A DNA stretch of 64,000 nucleotides from Akebia trifoliata (lineage: Eukaryota; Streptophyta; Magnoliopsida; Ranunculales; Lardizabalaceae). The translations under genes and the position numbers were made by a program. Shown one piece after another: positions 44,836 to 57,861 of this stretch (position 1 is the stretch's first letter; every line of letters starts with the position of its first letter). Location of the stretch: assembly GCA_017979445.1 (NCBI GenBank), contig CM030709.1, forward strand, positions 7,606,001 to 7,670,000. The letters are read 5' to 3'. The notes below the pieces were generated by a model. The model saw nothing but the letters and a program-made list of their open reading frames with translations, was not told where the DNA came from and made no database searches.

Positions 44836-47129
44836 GGGGCCGTGTGGATACAAAAGCCAAAAGTGCTTAAAATATAAGTACTCCTAGAAGTACTTTTTGA
44901 AGTACTGTTTAAAGTAGCTAGATATGTGTTGTACGTTTGGATGCAGATTCTGAGAAGTACTTTCAAAAGTACTTCTGACAGAGTTTTGTATTTAGGAACT
45001 ATTCTGGATTCTGTTAAAATGACCAGAATGGCCTTATATGTAACAATTATTGTTTTTAACATTATAACTCAACAACTCATGCTCCAAAATAGTAACAGTT
45101 ACTGTTTTTATTCAATAAAAACATTATAACATTATTTTAAATTCAAAATATACTTCTTTTAAAAAAAAAAATCGACACAACCTCCCCTAAATATTGGACA
45201 TATGAAAAATAAAACCTGTATAAAAGCATGACAGCTATCATATAATAAAACTTGAGTCATCGTACATAAAACTATATAAAGAAAAAATCTGCATCCATAA
45301 CTGATCATTGCCTACTGTATATCATGGTCAACTATATTCTAGTAAGAATAACATATTTTACAATACATACAATTACCTAATAAAAAACATTACAACTATC
45401 AAAGACCATAATATCTCAATGAAAAACATCTATTTATTTTATGTCAAGCTGAGTTTATTGATATAAGAACCCACAAACATCATCACATGTTATTAAATTG
45501 TCAAATGGAATAATAAGAGTATTAATCATATTTTAGGCCAACCAAAAGCAAGCATTATCACCAAGAATAAAGAACAACCAAAAACAACTAGAAAGTAAAA
45601 GAATTAAAAATAAAAATTGAAGAATGTGGTTTAACTTTTGAAGTTTTGTTGCATATAAACAAGATGGAATATAACCCAAAAGGCCAAAAAAGAAAAAAAA
45701 ATAGATTACTTGAATTATGATCCATCTGATTAGTTGACTTCTTCATGGAACTCCATCAAGCACATGGTAATGCAATCTGATGGTTGAGGTCATCCATTGC
45801 ATCTGATTTATTATTAAAAAATTAAAATTATTTTGATCAAAATAAACAAAACTCTATAGATTCAATTGAGCTCCTATTTACTCTTCTTGGATGAAGTCAT
45901 CTTTGTCTTGGATTCGAAGTCATTGATAGTGTACCCAACACGTAATGCTGGCATTAGTTGCCACAATGTGGTTGAGATAGAGAAAAAACATCAGACATTA
46001 AAGTGTAGACCACTTCGAATTGGTCAGGGTACCTGACATGGAATTTAGGCATCAATCACCACAAGAAAGCCTTGGATGGCATGGGAGCATTGAATCTCCA
46101 ACAAATTTGGGAATTAGGAGTTATGGGAATTGTAACTGTTGGAAGTTTGCCATATAATAGAGGAGACGAAATTGATACAAGGGAGTTACAAATTCCAACC
46201 CAAAGTCCAAACCCACACAATCTTTTGAATCAAGGAGAAAGAAAAAAAAAAACCCATTGAAACACCATTGTTGTTCCTAAGAAGAAAGAGAACTGAAACC
46301 TACTTGGGTATGGAAACTTTCATCAGCAAACATGGATAATCCTATAACCTACTTAGAAAAAAAAAAACATTTTTTACAGGAAAAATAAGAGGAATATACA
46401 GACCCTGATAATAAACCGAAGGTTTTGCTTCCCAAAACAAGATTTTTACATTAACAAATGCAGGTTCCCCAAATCTCTCAACATACAGGAAAAGCCAAAT
46501 AGTATAAAAGAAAGAGGATCAAACCAAACCAAAGCATATAATCAAGATTTAAACATGATGGATAAAAAAAAACAATTCAGGAAAAAAATAAAAAAGGGGA
46601 AAATAGAAGAAGGTAAAGAGATGCAAACCCATCAAGAGAAACACAAAACCACTTAAAAGTAGAGAGAAAAAAAGCTCAAAAAAGTACCAAAAATACCTGG
46701 TTTCAAAGATCAGAACTTTAAGGGTATCTTTTAGCAGGGATAAAGAGCACTATTACTCCACAAACAGCGAGAGAGAAGGGTATGTTTTTGCGGAAAAATC
46801 GCAGCCGTAGTCGCAAGAGGGAGGAGATTCTTCCGGAAGGAGTGAGATCTGATCTCGAGGGTTCGAAACGAAAGACTCCCTGTTTCTGGTTTTGAGTTTT
46901 GGGTAAGAAAAAAAACGATAATGGGTTGAGGGTAATATTGGAATTGATGGAAAAATTGCTCTTCGCATAAACGAAATTATGGATCACTAATTTCGGCATC
47001 TCTTGTAAAAGTACTATTTTAACTCTTTCAAAAGATTATTTTTCCAAAGCATCGAATGTTCAAACGAAGGAGTAACTATTTCTAACTCCCGCAAAAGTTT
47101 GAAGTAGAGAAGTCAATCCAAATAGGCCC
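44836..47129. mobile_element. PIF/Harbinger-like non-autonomous element, copy 2
   Basis: It starts GGGGCCGTGTGGATACAA directly after the TTA that ends copy 1, and finishes ATCCAAATAGGCCC before TTA at 47130-47132. Its ends match copy 1 and its right-hand 350 bases parallel 44400-44830 of copy 1, including GAGGGTAATATTGGAA. The interiors differ. No transposase is recognisable. Confidence 0.7.
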
Positions 47130-47336
47130 TTAAGAGAAAGAAATTCGTTAGTCTAATTTTCTGAAAGAAAAAAAATTGATGGTCTCTTTATAGATTGGGA
47201 TGATTTGTCCGAGATGAGAAGACTCGGTCTTGTCCACGAACAAAACAAATTATCAAGAATTGAAACTATGTTTGGGAGAGAGAAACCCAAATCAAATTGG
47301 TGTTTTTTTCGGGGGTATAAATTCGAGGGAGAAGAA

Positions 47337-47902
47337 TAGGGGTGTCAATGGGTACCCATTTAACCAAAATCGAAAATCTTGATTCCGATTTCCTTTTTAT
47401 TGAAATCGATTAGAATCAAGTCTAAAATAGAATCAAATCAATAAGAGTTAGAATCGTTAGGTTCTATCCAATGGATATCGTTGGGTATCTGGAACCAATT
47501 TATTTTGTCAAAATTTTTTTAATACTATATATAATTTAAGTTATTTTTTTAATTTTAAAATAAATCTATGTTATATAAAATTCTTCAATTTTTCATATAA
47601 ATTATTGATTGGAGCTTAAAATGAGTTATCTTTTAAAAATTTATTATTTTTAATTAAGATAAATTTTAATTTTTGAATTTTTTATATATTAATTTGTATC
47701 TTTAGTATAACAAATTATAATTAAGTTAATAATTTTATTGATAATATATTAATTTTTGAAAGGAAATTTTTTTTTATAATGATTTGAAATATATTTTTTC
47801 TCATTCGACTCTTGAGAATAAGAATTAATGGCTACCCGTTATTTTTGACGATTTCAGTTCCATTTATTTTGGAGTTGGACCCGAAACTGACAAGAATCGA
47901 AA
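47337..47902. mobile_element. 566-bp hAT-type MITE with 8-bp target duplication
   Basis: GAGAAGAA at 47329-47336 is repeated at 47903-47910. The left end is TAGGGGTGTCAATGGGTACC. Nearly the whole element is matched in inverse orientation by about 51598-52160, including AAATTCTTCAATTTTTCATA and CATTTATTTTGG. An 8-bp duplication with a TAGGG(G/A)TGTCAATGGG end fits the hAT superfamily. The right terminus is a poor inverse of the left. Confidence 0.7.
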
Positions 47903-48112
47903 GAGAAGAATGATTTTAAAACTTAGTTTGACGTCACATCTTGTTCATGGAAGACACCGAGTTGTCTCAAATGAGTCAACTCATCTCAGATGAGATAAAT
48001 CATCTAACTTGATTTACGATTATTTATATGAAAATAATTATAATTTTTTATTTTTTTATAAAATAGGATAGATTAGAAGATGTTTATATATAAATTTATA
48101 TTTTATTGCGAT

Positions 48113-48722
48113 TAGGGATGTCAATGGGTCGATTCCTACGAGCCTGATTGATTCAGCTTCTGTTGTCAGAATCTGCTGTTAGAATTTGCTGTGAGAATCT
48201 GAAACACTGAAAAGCTTGCTTGATAGAACTTTCTAAAAGTGCTGTACTGTCAGAATCTGGTAATTATTGCTTGATACAGCTTTAAGAATCTGCTGTATTA
48301 AAGTAAAATGACCAAAATACCCTTAAGGTTGATAATGCACCTAGAATGCATTGAAAATGACTAGAATACCCCTATAAATATATAATTACACAAAAAAATA
48401 TATAAAAATAATAAAATTATATAAAAATTAAAATAATTATTATTTTAATTTTAAAATATCTATAATTATAAAAAAAATTATAGAAAAATTTATAATTCTA
48501 TATAAATTTCGGCAGCATCTCTTTATAAAAAATGGACATATGAAATTTTCCTGATAAATAAAATACCTACATAATACACAATCCAAAATTCACATTGAAC
48601 GTAACACATCCACATTACATCGTATATACATAACACATCCACATAACATCTAATTTAAATTCTGACATCATTTAAACATAATAATCATAGTTAATATAAT
48701 AAGTAAAACTGAAATAAATAAA

Positions 48723-48759
<37 letters not shown>

Positions 48760-51700
48760 CATTTTCATTTCAATTACTATTGAACTAGGACCAACGCTTA
48801 TGTTTTGAACTAACAATCAACAAATGAGACTGAACAATCACAAGTTATTTGCACGTAACTAATTTTAAAATTTATCGAAGCCAATTCACAGAGAGACAAA
48901 GAGATGGTAGTTACTTTCATGCAATATTAGAAGGCTACTCTCCAAAAAAAAACCCACAATCATACATACATAAGATAAAATGGGATTTAATCCTAGTCCT
49001 ACACGTGTCAATATTAGATGTAATATTGATGATCAAATTAGGGTCGTTACCTAGTCGGCTATCATCCTACTCAATTTGTAGATGTTCAACTAGTGACTAG
49101 TTCTCTAAATGGGAAAGTCCATTTAGAGAGGAAGCATTCAACGTAAATATAATTTTTAGATGTGGACGATCCATTTAACAATATTTTTTCTAGGATCAAC
49201 TCCTTCCTTAACTATTCACAAGAATTCAAGGAATGGATATTATTATATACTATAAATCACGAAGAATCAATCATCTAGGATAGGACAGTTAATTATGGAA
49301 AGGCAAGGATCATAAATGAGGAAGGAAACCTTATGACATATGACTTTTGACTTTTCATCCATCTAAAACCTATATCCAAAGTATAAAAATTTGGGAGTCG
49401 AAGGTCCTTTGACAAATATCACACTAATGCCCTAAATCAAAGCAATTTTAAAGGATACACCATTGCAACAAAAAGTTCTAGGTGAAGATGATTCGAAAAA
49501 GATCTCTACAATACATGTGGGAAGTCTTAAAATGTTTTGTGGATTCCCTAGTCCATGATCTTACTTTCTAGTGGTGATGTTCGAACTCCTTCCTAATTGT
49601 ATGATTGTATTTCAACACTCAAGGTAGTTGTAAATTCGACAGAGTTCACATTTCATATAGTGTGAGTTGCGCACTATCATCTTTGATGGCTTTTCACTTA
49701 TAATCTTCGAGTCCTTATTTGTAACACACGCTATGGTGAATATATCTATCATAAAGATGATGATACTTATCAGAGTGACGGAATGTCAAAGTTTTGTGTA
49801 ACATTTTTAAGTAGACTTCTTTTAAATCAACCTACAGAATGTTAGATTTCATAGACTCATCTATCAATATATATATATATAAGTGAGATTTTATTTTTTA
49901 GGGAAATATGTTTGCTAACTTTGCATTATGGACTCGGTGTCATCCTTCTCCAATCCTCGGGGATGTGGTCATCTAATTTGTATATGTCTATTAGAACAAA
50001 CAGATTCATCACCTTACAGTTATGAAAACATACTTTACCTTGAAAAATCTCGTCTACTATTGTCTCAAACCGATTTGATTTTCTCTTATTCCCATAATAC
50101 CCATTGATCAATAGTTCAAAAGATGGTTCCGATTGATTATGTTCTCGAAAAAAATTCGATATACACATCACACAATATCAGAGATCCGAAAATATATCCT
50201 ATATTTGTTTTCATTGACCACCCATAAATTTACGATGATCATAATTTACATCTTGAACATTTTAATTGTTCATAAATGGCCCTAAAAATGAACACAAAAG
50301 CATCCACAATTTGGAATGGAAGAATACCCACCCCAGTAAATCCTTTTAAAAGACCATTATACTATGCATTGATGATAAAATGTCATAATGCGCCGATATA
50401 GTGAAGAGGATCACTCCTAACATCTGCCCGTAGAGCAAAAAACAATCTTAAATGCATGATATTTTTTTAGTGTAAATTTGAGAACGTTGTTTAAATTTAC
50501 ATAATTGAGATACCCTTGAGTTTTCAAGCTAATGACATACTACTACATATTAGACTTTGGTCTTCTTTGAGAGACTAATAGAGAATGATCAAAATGCCAT
50601 TGTCCTCAATTTCTATCCTTGTTTTTGAACAAAATAAGCAGTAATTTATGTTAATCCAACCTTCAATAAAAATAAGCAATAGACATGATTATTGGTGAAT
50701 ATTTCTGACCCCATCAATGGTGAATAAAAATAAACAACAAAAATAAGCAACAATTTCTAACTCGATCAATTGGTGAATATTTATTTTTTCTATTATAATT
50801 TTTTAATAAAAATCTAACAAGAAATTGGAAATTAGAAAAACCCTAACAGAAAGTTTTCTGTTAATCGAACCTTCAAGTTGCAATTTCGTCAAAAATCGAA
50901 ATCCATGATAGAGAGAGAGAGAGAGAGAGCTCACAGGTCTTGTTAGAAGCTGCTGTGCGAATGAATCGAAAGTCGTCGATCGGAAAAGGAGCAAACGGAG
51001 AGATTGAGTTCGCTTGGATTTCGAATCGTCGTCTTCAATGGTGTCGATCGGACTCGGAGTCGTCAATGGCGTCGATCGACATCGCTGTCTTCGCCGTATT
51101 TAGGTTCTACGATAAATGGGTTTCGAATGGCTTGCGGTTAACCGTCGTCGTCGATGGATTTCAGTTTAACCAAGACAACGTCGTTGTCTTCTATGGGTTA
51201 CGTTCGGAAAATTAATCGTCGTCGTCGAGGTGGGTCGCCGTTGCTGTCGAAATCGATGAGAGAGAGAGAGAGTGTGTGACAAGGATCGAAAACAGTCAAA
51301 ATTTTATCGCGGACTGACCGTGTAAATTTGATAAATGACGAGGGTAATTTCGTCATTTCACTTAGACGCTTTAAAACACAATTGTGCGAAGCTGCTGCGC
51401 TTTTCGAATCACCGTTTTTTTTTCTCATATTTGCGTTTACAACTTCAAAACGCAGCATCTAGAAGCGATATCAAGCACGCAAACTTTCATAAAACGCAAT
51501 TTTTTAACGCAAACGCTAGTAAAACTGCGTTTAGAAGCGCAATCAATCGACCCTAAGAAACTTATAACCATAATCATTATATTAAATTGGTTGTAGTTCT
51601 TGTCGATTTTAGGTCCGATTCCAAAATAAATGGAATCAAAATAGGAATCACCAAAAATCACGGGTACCCATTGGTTCTAGTTCTCAAGAATCGAATGAAA

Positions 51701-52160
51701 AAAAAACAAGTATTTCAAATCATTATAAACAAAATTTCTTTTCAAAAAATTACCATATTATCAATAAAATTGTTAATTTAGTTATAATTTGTTATAATTA
51801 AGATTCAAATTAATTATTTTTTTCAAAAATAAAAATTTATCTTTGTTAAAAGTAATAATTTTTTAGAAGAGTAACCCATTTTAAGTTTAAATCAATAATT
51901 TATATGAAAAATTGAAGAATTTTATATAATATGCATTTATTTTTTCAATAAAAAATACATTAAATCATCTGTAGTATGGAAAGAAATGACAAAATAAATA
52001 AGTTCCGGGTACCCGCGGGTACCCATTAGATTGAACCTAGCGGTTTTAATTCCTATTGGTTCGGTTCCATTTTAGACCCGGCTCTAATTGGTTCCAATAA
52101 AAAAGGATCTGGAACCGGGGTATTCGGTTCCGGTTAAATGGGTACCTATTAACACCCCTA
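48113..52160. mobile_element. hAT-type composite element, 4.05 kb, with 8-bp target duplication
   Basis: ATTGCGAT lies at 48105-48112 and again at 52161-52168. The termini are TAGGGATGTCAATGGGT and, inverted, TAGGGGTGTTAATAGGT, 13 of 17 matching. The right-hand 560 bases are an inverted relative of the MITE at 47337. The interior, about 48140-51553, is a different element (next entry). I see no hAT transposase. Confidence 0.75.
48140..51553. mobile_element. Nested PIF-like element inside the hAT composite
   Basis: The right end, inverted, reads GGGTCGATTGATTGCGCTTC after TAA. The left end, near 48140, reads GAGCCTGATTGATTCAGCTTC, giving inverted termini of about 20 bases. Like the two PIF-like elements, it has a (GA)n tract and a less A/T-rich block near its right end (about 50905-51290), with several GTCGTC runs. 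A (TA)n tract lies at 48726-48753. Stop-free stretches such as 49926-50171 (-) and 50940-51215 (+) show no domain I recognise. Confidence 0.5.
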
Positions 52161-52168
52161 ATTGCGAT

Positions 52169-54399
52169 AACATGTATTTAAATTTTGAAAAAAATAATTA
52201 TTATTTTAATTTAAATATTTAAAACTCCAGTTGATTCTACCAAATTTTACTTAGACTAGTTTTGAAACCATGGGGAAAAGAATGTTGTGACATGGCAAAT
52301 AAGCTTGCGATGTGTGATCAGGTCCCGAAAAGTCATTTCTGGGACCATAATTACATAGAGATTATCCACACTTGATTGATATTGTCCTCAAGTAAAAACA
52401 AATCATTTAAAAATTTCAAATTATTGATAACTAAAAGAATTTCTATTTATTACAGGTAAAAAGGCTAAATTCGGAGACAAATGGAAATAGAATAATTTTC
52501 ATTACAATGCTTGAGTTAATGAGGATCAGCCACCCAAAACTTGGAGCAAAAATCCGCCACGTCATTGCGTCCACGGTGATCCTAGGGAGAATTGCCTTGA
52601 GATTTGTGCTGAAGCTTCTAAGCTTTTTGTTTGTTATAGTGATGGATCTTTCTTGAATAAACTAGTGCGGATATGACCCGGAAGCCTGAAAGAAAATTCT
52701 ATAAATTGAGGGATTGTCCCAAAGGAAGGGGCCCCTCTCCTTTCTTTCTAATTCCACTCTGTAATTTTCTATTTTTGTGAGAAAGAGAGTTCTTGTAGAG
52801 TAAGAGCTAAAGAACCCTCTCTTATTCTTTTCTCCTTTCTTTCTTCTTGTAATCCAAGTGTAGTTTTGATCATACTTTCAAGCTTTGAAATCGAAGAGCA
52901 ACAAAGAAATTCTCATTCTCTTTTTTACTCTACTCTTTTTTTATTTTACTTTATTGCAATTTGTTCCTCGCAATGATCGGTTAGACACTCCATAAATAGG
53001 TCAATGAAGTCGGAGCGAATTTATCTTAATCTTGTAGAATCAGTTCTATTGCTTCTATTTTAATTGTGCTTTTGTGAAGACTCTTGAGATTGAGATTATC
53101 CAATTTATATCTATTGTTCTAATTTTGATGATTCGTGCTTAGATATGATCAAGTTTAATCATACTCAATGACAAACTTGGGACATAAATCTGATAATCTC
53201 ATCTTAGTTAATGATTCACATATATTTTTGGTTCACCTAAAGAATTAATCGATTTACATTCCGATTCACGAACAAGAGCTTTGTTGTGTGAATTGAGTTA
53301 GAAATAGATCTGTCCTGATATTGAGATAGCTTGCAAGGGTGGATTTGATCCCTCTAATCTTTACATTGCATTTCAATTGTTGTTTTAATTTCACTCTTTC
53401 TTAGTTATAATTTCTCCAAACTCTGCTTTAAATTGGTTATTAAAATTTTCATTGGTTTTAAGTCGAAAGAAGTTTTGAATCGGTCGTTGTCCCCGTGGAT
53501 CAACATTTGCTTACCAAAGTTTATTATTACTATTCATTTTTATATCTGTAATCTGCATCAAGCAATGTGTGTTTAAAATCGAACCATTCACATGATTTTC
53601 TCCCATGATCCATTGTGGGAGAGCATGACGCTTTAGAGAAACCTCATCTAAATCACTGTTCAAGTTTCCAAATATAGAGATCAAGAGAAATTTGAGAGGA
53701 CCTCTCTAAATAAATATTCCTACATTTTAAATACCCATTTTATTCTATTTTTTTTATTATAATAAATGTCATTTTTGACCTTTTTCTTTTCATGAAACAT
53801 AATTTAAATACCACTTTTGTTCATTTTTCTTTTCAACTTTTTAAGCGAATATATGGTATTTTGGAGAATGAACAATGTTTTAGAGAGGGCCAGTTCTAGT
53901 TCAATGGGAAGGCAAAAGTATAAGAATGAGTATTAATCAGCGTGTTGCTATTGGCACACCATTATTGATTATTTCTTGGATTTTATAAAAAAACATCACA
54001 TGAATAGTATAGTTAAAAAAATGGATAGATTTTAAAGTAATGCTCAAAATATGATGAAATGCTACAATAACGACCTATAAGTTTTGATCAAAATATAGTT
54101 ATATATAATTTTTTCTTAACTTTGAAAACAAAGTTTATTTATTTATTAATTTCTCCCTCCCTTTGTTACAGTTGATCAAGCCAAAGAGTTTTTCTCTCCA
54201 TGCCATTTTTGGTCTATGGCTCAAAGGATCTCCCCCACAAGCCTCGAGACCACACACACACAAAAGTGTCTTTCTCTTTTATCATTTTTGAGTTTAGGTT
54301 AACATTGGAACTCCTTAACAAGCACTAGTTAAGGTTCGAGGAATGATAACCAATATCTTAGAGTGTCGAGCGGCCTTAAGGACTAATAAAAGTCCAAGT
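52169..54399. other. Gene-free region with a possible LTR remnant
   Basis: About 52690-53560 has the look of a retrotransposon R/U5-leader region: a CT-rich block (CCCTCTCCTTTCTTTC), a gene-free stretch, then TTGTCCCCGTGGATCAAC, similar to text found just after the 5' LTR of plant Gypsy/Copia elements. No paired LTR or coding domain was found, so this is tentative. Confidence 0.3.
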
Positions 54400-56790
54400 T
54401 TTTTGTTAAGTTTTATTATTATTGATAAGCTAGAGTTGAAGGGACTCCACCCTGAAAACACTACTACCGAGTGTAATGACAGATTAAATCTTCCTTAACA
54501 ATGCTCAAAAGCTCTTGAGGAATATTTTCTATATCTTCAATAACAATAAAGTGCTCCGCAAAAGAACCCAATTATGCTAAAAAATCTGCAGCCTGATTTG
54601 TTTCTCTTCAAAAGAACTCAAACGAACATGTTGCGAATGTACCTCGAAGGATTGTAATGTCCAACAAAATCTCTAGATATTTTCACGATGGTTCTATTTC
54701 ATTCATTATGCTTCCGATCGAATAGAGAGAATCTGACGACATCAGGATATTTGTAATATATCTCAATCTTGTGTATTTCATAACCTCCACTATTGCTTGA
54801 AGTTTGATCATAATAATGTCATCTTCTATAGAATTACTCCATCCTGCGAATGGAATAGCACTACAATTATTTCTTCTTATGAAGCCAAACCCCGAACCAT
54901 TCAAAGACCTTGAGCCATCCATGTTGATCTTGACAACATTTTCCTCTGGTGATTTCCAAAACAAATGTTTTTTTTGGTGGAATGACGATGGAAAAACAAC
55001 AGCTCCAATTCTGAAGGATTTGGGCACTAATTGATGATGTGTCATCATCAAAGATGATGCCATTGAAGTGATTTTTAATAACCTCTCCCACTTGTTTCAG
55101 CACTACTGCCTTGGGAGAAATTTTTTTCTCAAATAATCTTTTCTTCCTCTCTTTCCAGCTGAACTAAATAACTGCGCAAAAAATTGTAAACAACATTTGA
55201 GTAATATGTTTCCTTGGAAGACGAATGCTATTAATCACTAGAAGTTCTTCAATAACTGTCCCAGATCCCTCCCTAATAATACCGAATCTCCTCAAGCATT
55301 GATTCCAAATCCATCTTGTAAACTAACAACCAAAGAACAAGTGATTGTTTGTCTATTAATTTATGAAGCACAATTGGCAACGAGACACTCATTGGAACCC
55401 TCTTTTATTCAGATTTCAACTGTAGAAAGCTTCCTTTGCATAGCAAGTCAAGCAATGAATGAGAATCTAGGAATATTTTTTTACTCCAAATGATTTGCCT
55501 CAAACCCACTGAACCATTACCTTCAAACAATGACAAATAAGCTGACTTAATTTGTGGGAAACTTACCACTAGGATTTAGGCCCCAAATGATCTTATCTTT
55601 CATCAACCTCTTGGGGACGGGTTTAGAATTTATCAATTTTATAACTGCTCTCATACGATGATTATACAGTCTTTGGAAAAGCGCAACTGCTATCCAAAAC
55701 GAAATCTTGTACTTTTGCATTTAGCTGACTATCGAATTGATTAATAATTCGATTGCCAAATCTCGTTATAATACTCGCTTCATCCATCAAAGGATCTCTC
55801 CATATTAATGTATTTTCTCCATTTCCAACTAAGATCTGGATATGTTTTCTAACAAAGACTCTATTGTGCTATATGCGGCAATAATGATGAATAATACGAA
55901 AAAGAAACTAGAAAGAAATAGAAACAAACACACAGATTTTAACGTGATTCGGCGATGTGCCTACATCCACAAAAACGAGAAACTGAATTTTCAATATATG
56001 TCAAATTAGAGTTACATCATAAGAATTTATAATAAACCCTAGTTGTACAATAGTTATTTGAAAATTCCAATAATACCCTTATACCATATCGTGGGGGCGT
56101 TGCCCCCGCACCCCTAACCTACAAAATTTGTCCATGGCAAACATATATTTTTAGTAGATGCCGGCGTGAAACCAGAGTGGAAAGAGGAGAGTTATTTCTT
56201 TATATACATGTTCTACTCAATATAAGCCACACATATCAACAATCTCTCGCTTTCAAAATCCCTCTCCAAGCCCAAGATGCATTATTCGGAGCTTGACACC
56301 CCCAAATATCTCCATTTGCCACTTATCTATCCCTCATCCATGTAGCCCAAACAATATCATTGTCCACCATTCTCTAATAAAGTTTAGCCATGCCAATTTT
56401 GTTTGTATCCCTAAGCCTTCGAATTCCAAGACCCTCTTTGTCAAAAGGCTTGCACATCTTAGCCCAATTAATAGGATGAATAGAACGGACAAGTGAATGA
56501 CCACTCTAAAAAAAATTATTCATAATATTCTCAATTTGTTTTAAAGCACTTACTGAAATATCAAAAGATGCAGACCAATAGATTTGAAAATTGGAAAGAT
56601 TGGGTTTGATTAATTCTAACCTATCCGCATAGGACAAAATATTCACTTTCCGACCTCAACTCTCTTAGAATCTCTATCAATTAGAGGTTGATAAAGGGAA
56701 TGAGATAATCTAGTTGAGAATAAAGGAAGGCCCATATATTTAATAGGAAGAATACCTTAGCTAAATCTAAGAGTTGACAGAACACAGTCC
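54400..56790 (-). mobile_element. L1-type LINE relic (reverse transcriptase C-terminus, zinc knuckle, RNase H)
   Basis: Read on the - strand from 56790. First comes an RT segment, LPIKYMGLPLFSTRLS, then INWAKMCKPFDKEGLGIRR with LRDTNKIGMAKL, then NNASWAWRGIL. After a 377-bp insertion, GNGENTLIWRDPLMDE follows. Next is a zinc-ribbon-like CQLCF with an FFGC partner, and an RNase H-like segment KINMDGSRSLNGSGFGFI at about 54920. IPQELLSIVKEDLI is near the end, with an (AAT)-rich tail near 54400-54440. The order matches plant L1 LINE ORF2. Many stops and shifts make it non-functional. Confidence 0.85.
55865..56241. mobile_element. LTR-like repeat, copy 2, inserted into the LINE
   Basis: TGTGCTATATGCGGC to CACATATCAACA, 377 bp, TG...CA-bounded on either strand. 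It shares ordered blocks with 6600-7032 (ACACACAGATTTTAACGTG, ACATCCAC, TATATGTCAAATTAG, GGGGGCGTTGCCCCCGCAC). It splits the LINE between the ASWAWRGIL and GNGENTLIW coding segments, so it arrived later than the LINE. Confidence 0.65.
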
Positions 56791-56799
56791 TAGTTTTGT

Positions 56800-57450
56800 A
56801 ACTTATTTGAGTTGCAAAATGTTTTATAGCATCGAGCCTTGATGCTTACTTATTATTGTCGAGTTTCGATGACTAATGAAAATTCAACTTTTTATTTTAT
56901 TTTCTGAGTTGAAAAATGTCCTATGGCATCAAGCCCATGATTACCAATTATCATTGAGGCATGACAATCTAACATCAAACATTGATGATTAGTGAAAATC
57001 AAAGTTTTTGTACCTTCTGTGAGTTGGATTTTCACTAGTCGTTGAGTTTTGATATTATATTGTCGAGTGTTGGGTTATGTATTCTATTCTTGTATATGAG
57101 ATTGTCGTGGATTCAAACCAGATCTTTTGATGATCTGTTAATGACCCGCATGACTCATCTAATTGGCAAAATATTGGGCCATTTGGTTTGGTTTTGGATC
57201 CGACCTGTTTAAGCTCTTTGTAACCCTAAGTAAATAAAGGGTAAGAGATGAAACCTGAAAGGGTGGTGTGAGATATACGAGAGAGAAATTGTAACCTAGT
57301 TCTTCTTTGGGAAATATAGTGGAATCGTCGTTTTTCGCTCGTGGACGTAGGTCAATTCTTTGACCAAACCACGTATATCTTGTGTTGTGTGAGATTCTTG
57401 TGTTCTTATTTGATTTATACTTCAGATTATAGGGTTTAGTCTAACATCGA
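56800..57450 (+). mobile_element. Copia-type LTR remnant
   Basis: Near 57340 GCTCGTGGACGTAGGTCAAT is followed by CCAAACCACGTATATCTTGTG, the R/U5 text typical of plant Copia LTRs as I recall it. Upstream are TTTGTAACCCTAAG and repeated GTCGAGTTTCGATGA-like words at 56840-57070. No partner LTR or polyprotein is visible. Confidence 0.5.
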
Positions 57451-57861
57451 GGTTCAAAGAAAATCAGTAAGCGTAGATGTTCGACGCCGAAAATATTTTG
57501 CAGCTTATAGAAATTATAGAAAATTTGAAATTTTTATCCTCGTTGAGGCTGTTTGACACTATAAGACATTGATCATCTATTCTCGAAGGTTGATTTTTGT
57601 CAGGAAGCTCCAATAACCCTAAATCGAAGATGGTAGAGAGATTTTCTTTTGTTCTTGAGGCTTGTTGAGGGGCTCCAATGAACCCTAAACCAAAAATGGT
57701 AGAGAGAAAGACACTCTCTTTTGTTTGCAAGGCTTTTTAGGGACCTCCTTTGAACCCCAAGTCAAGAATGGTGTACAAAGAAAGATACTCTCTTTTCTCG
57801 ATTGATTATAATAAATGGAGTAAAGAAATTCTTAAAAAATTATAGAGAAGGATTAAAGAAA

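Noticed and set aside
49926..50171. 81-codon - strand frame within the composite transposon
   Set aside because: It looks more protein-like than average, but I could not match it to a transposase or host family and it has no flanking splice support.
50940..51215. 91-codon frame in a less A/T-rich block
   Set aside because: It sits near the end of the nested PIF-like element and shows only GTCGTC-driven composition. A captured exon cannot be excluded, but no protein family was recognised.
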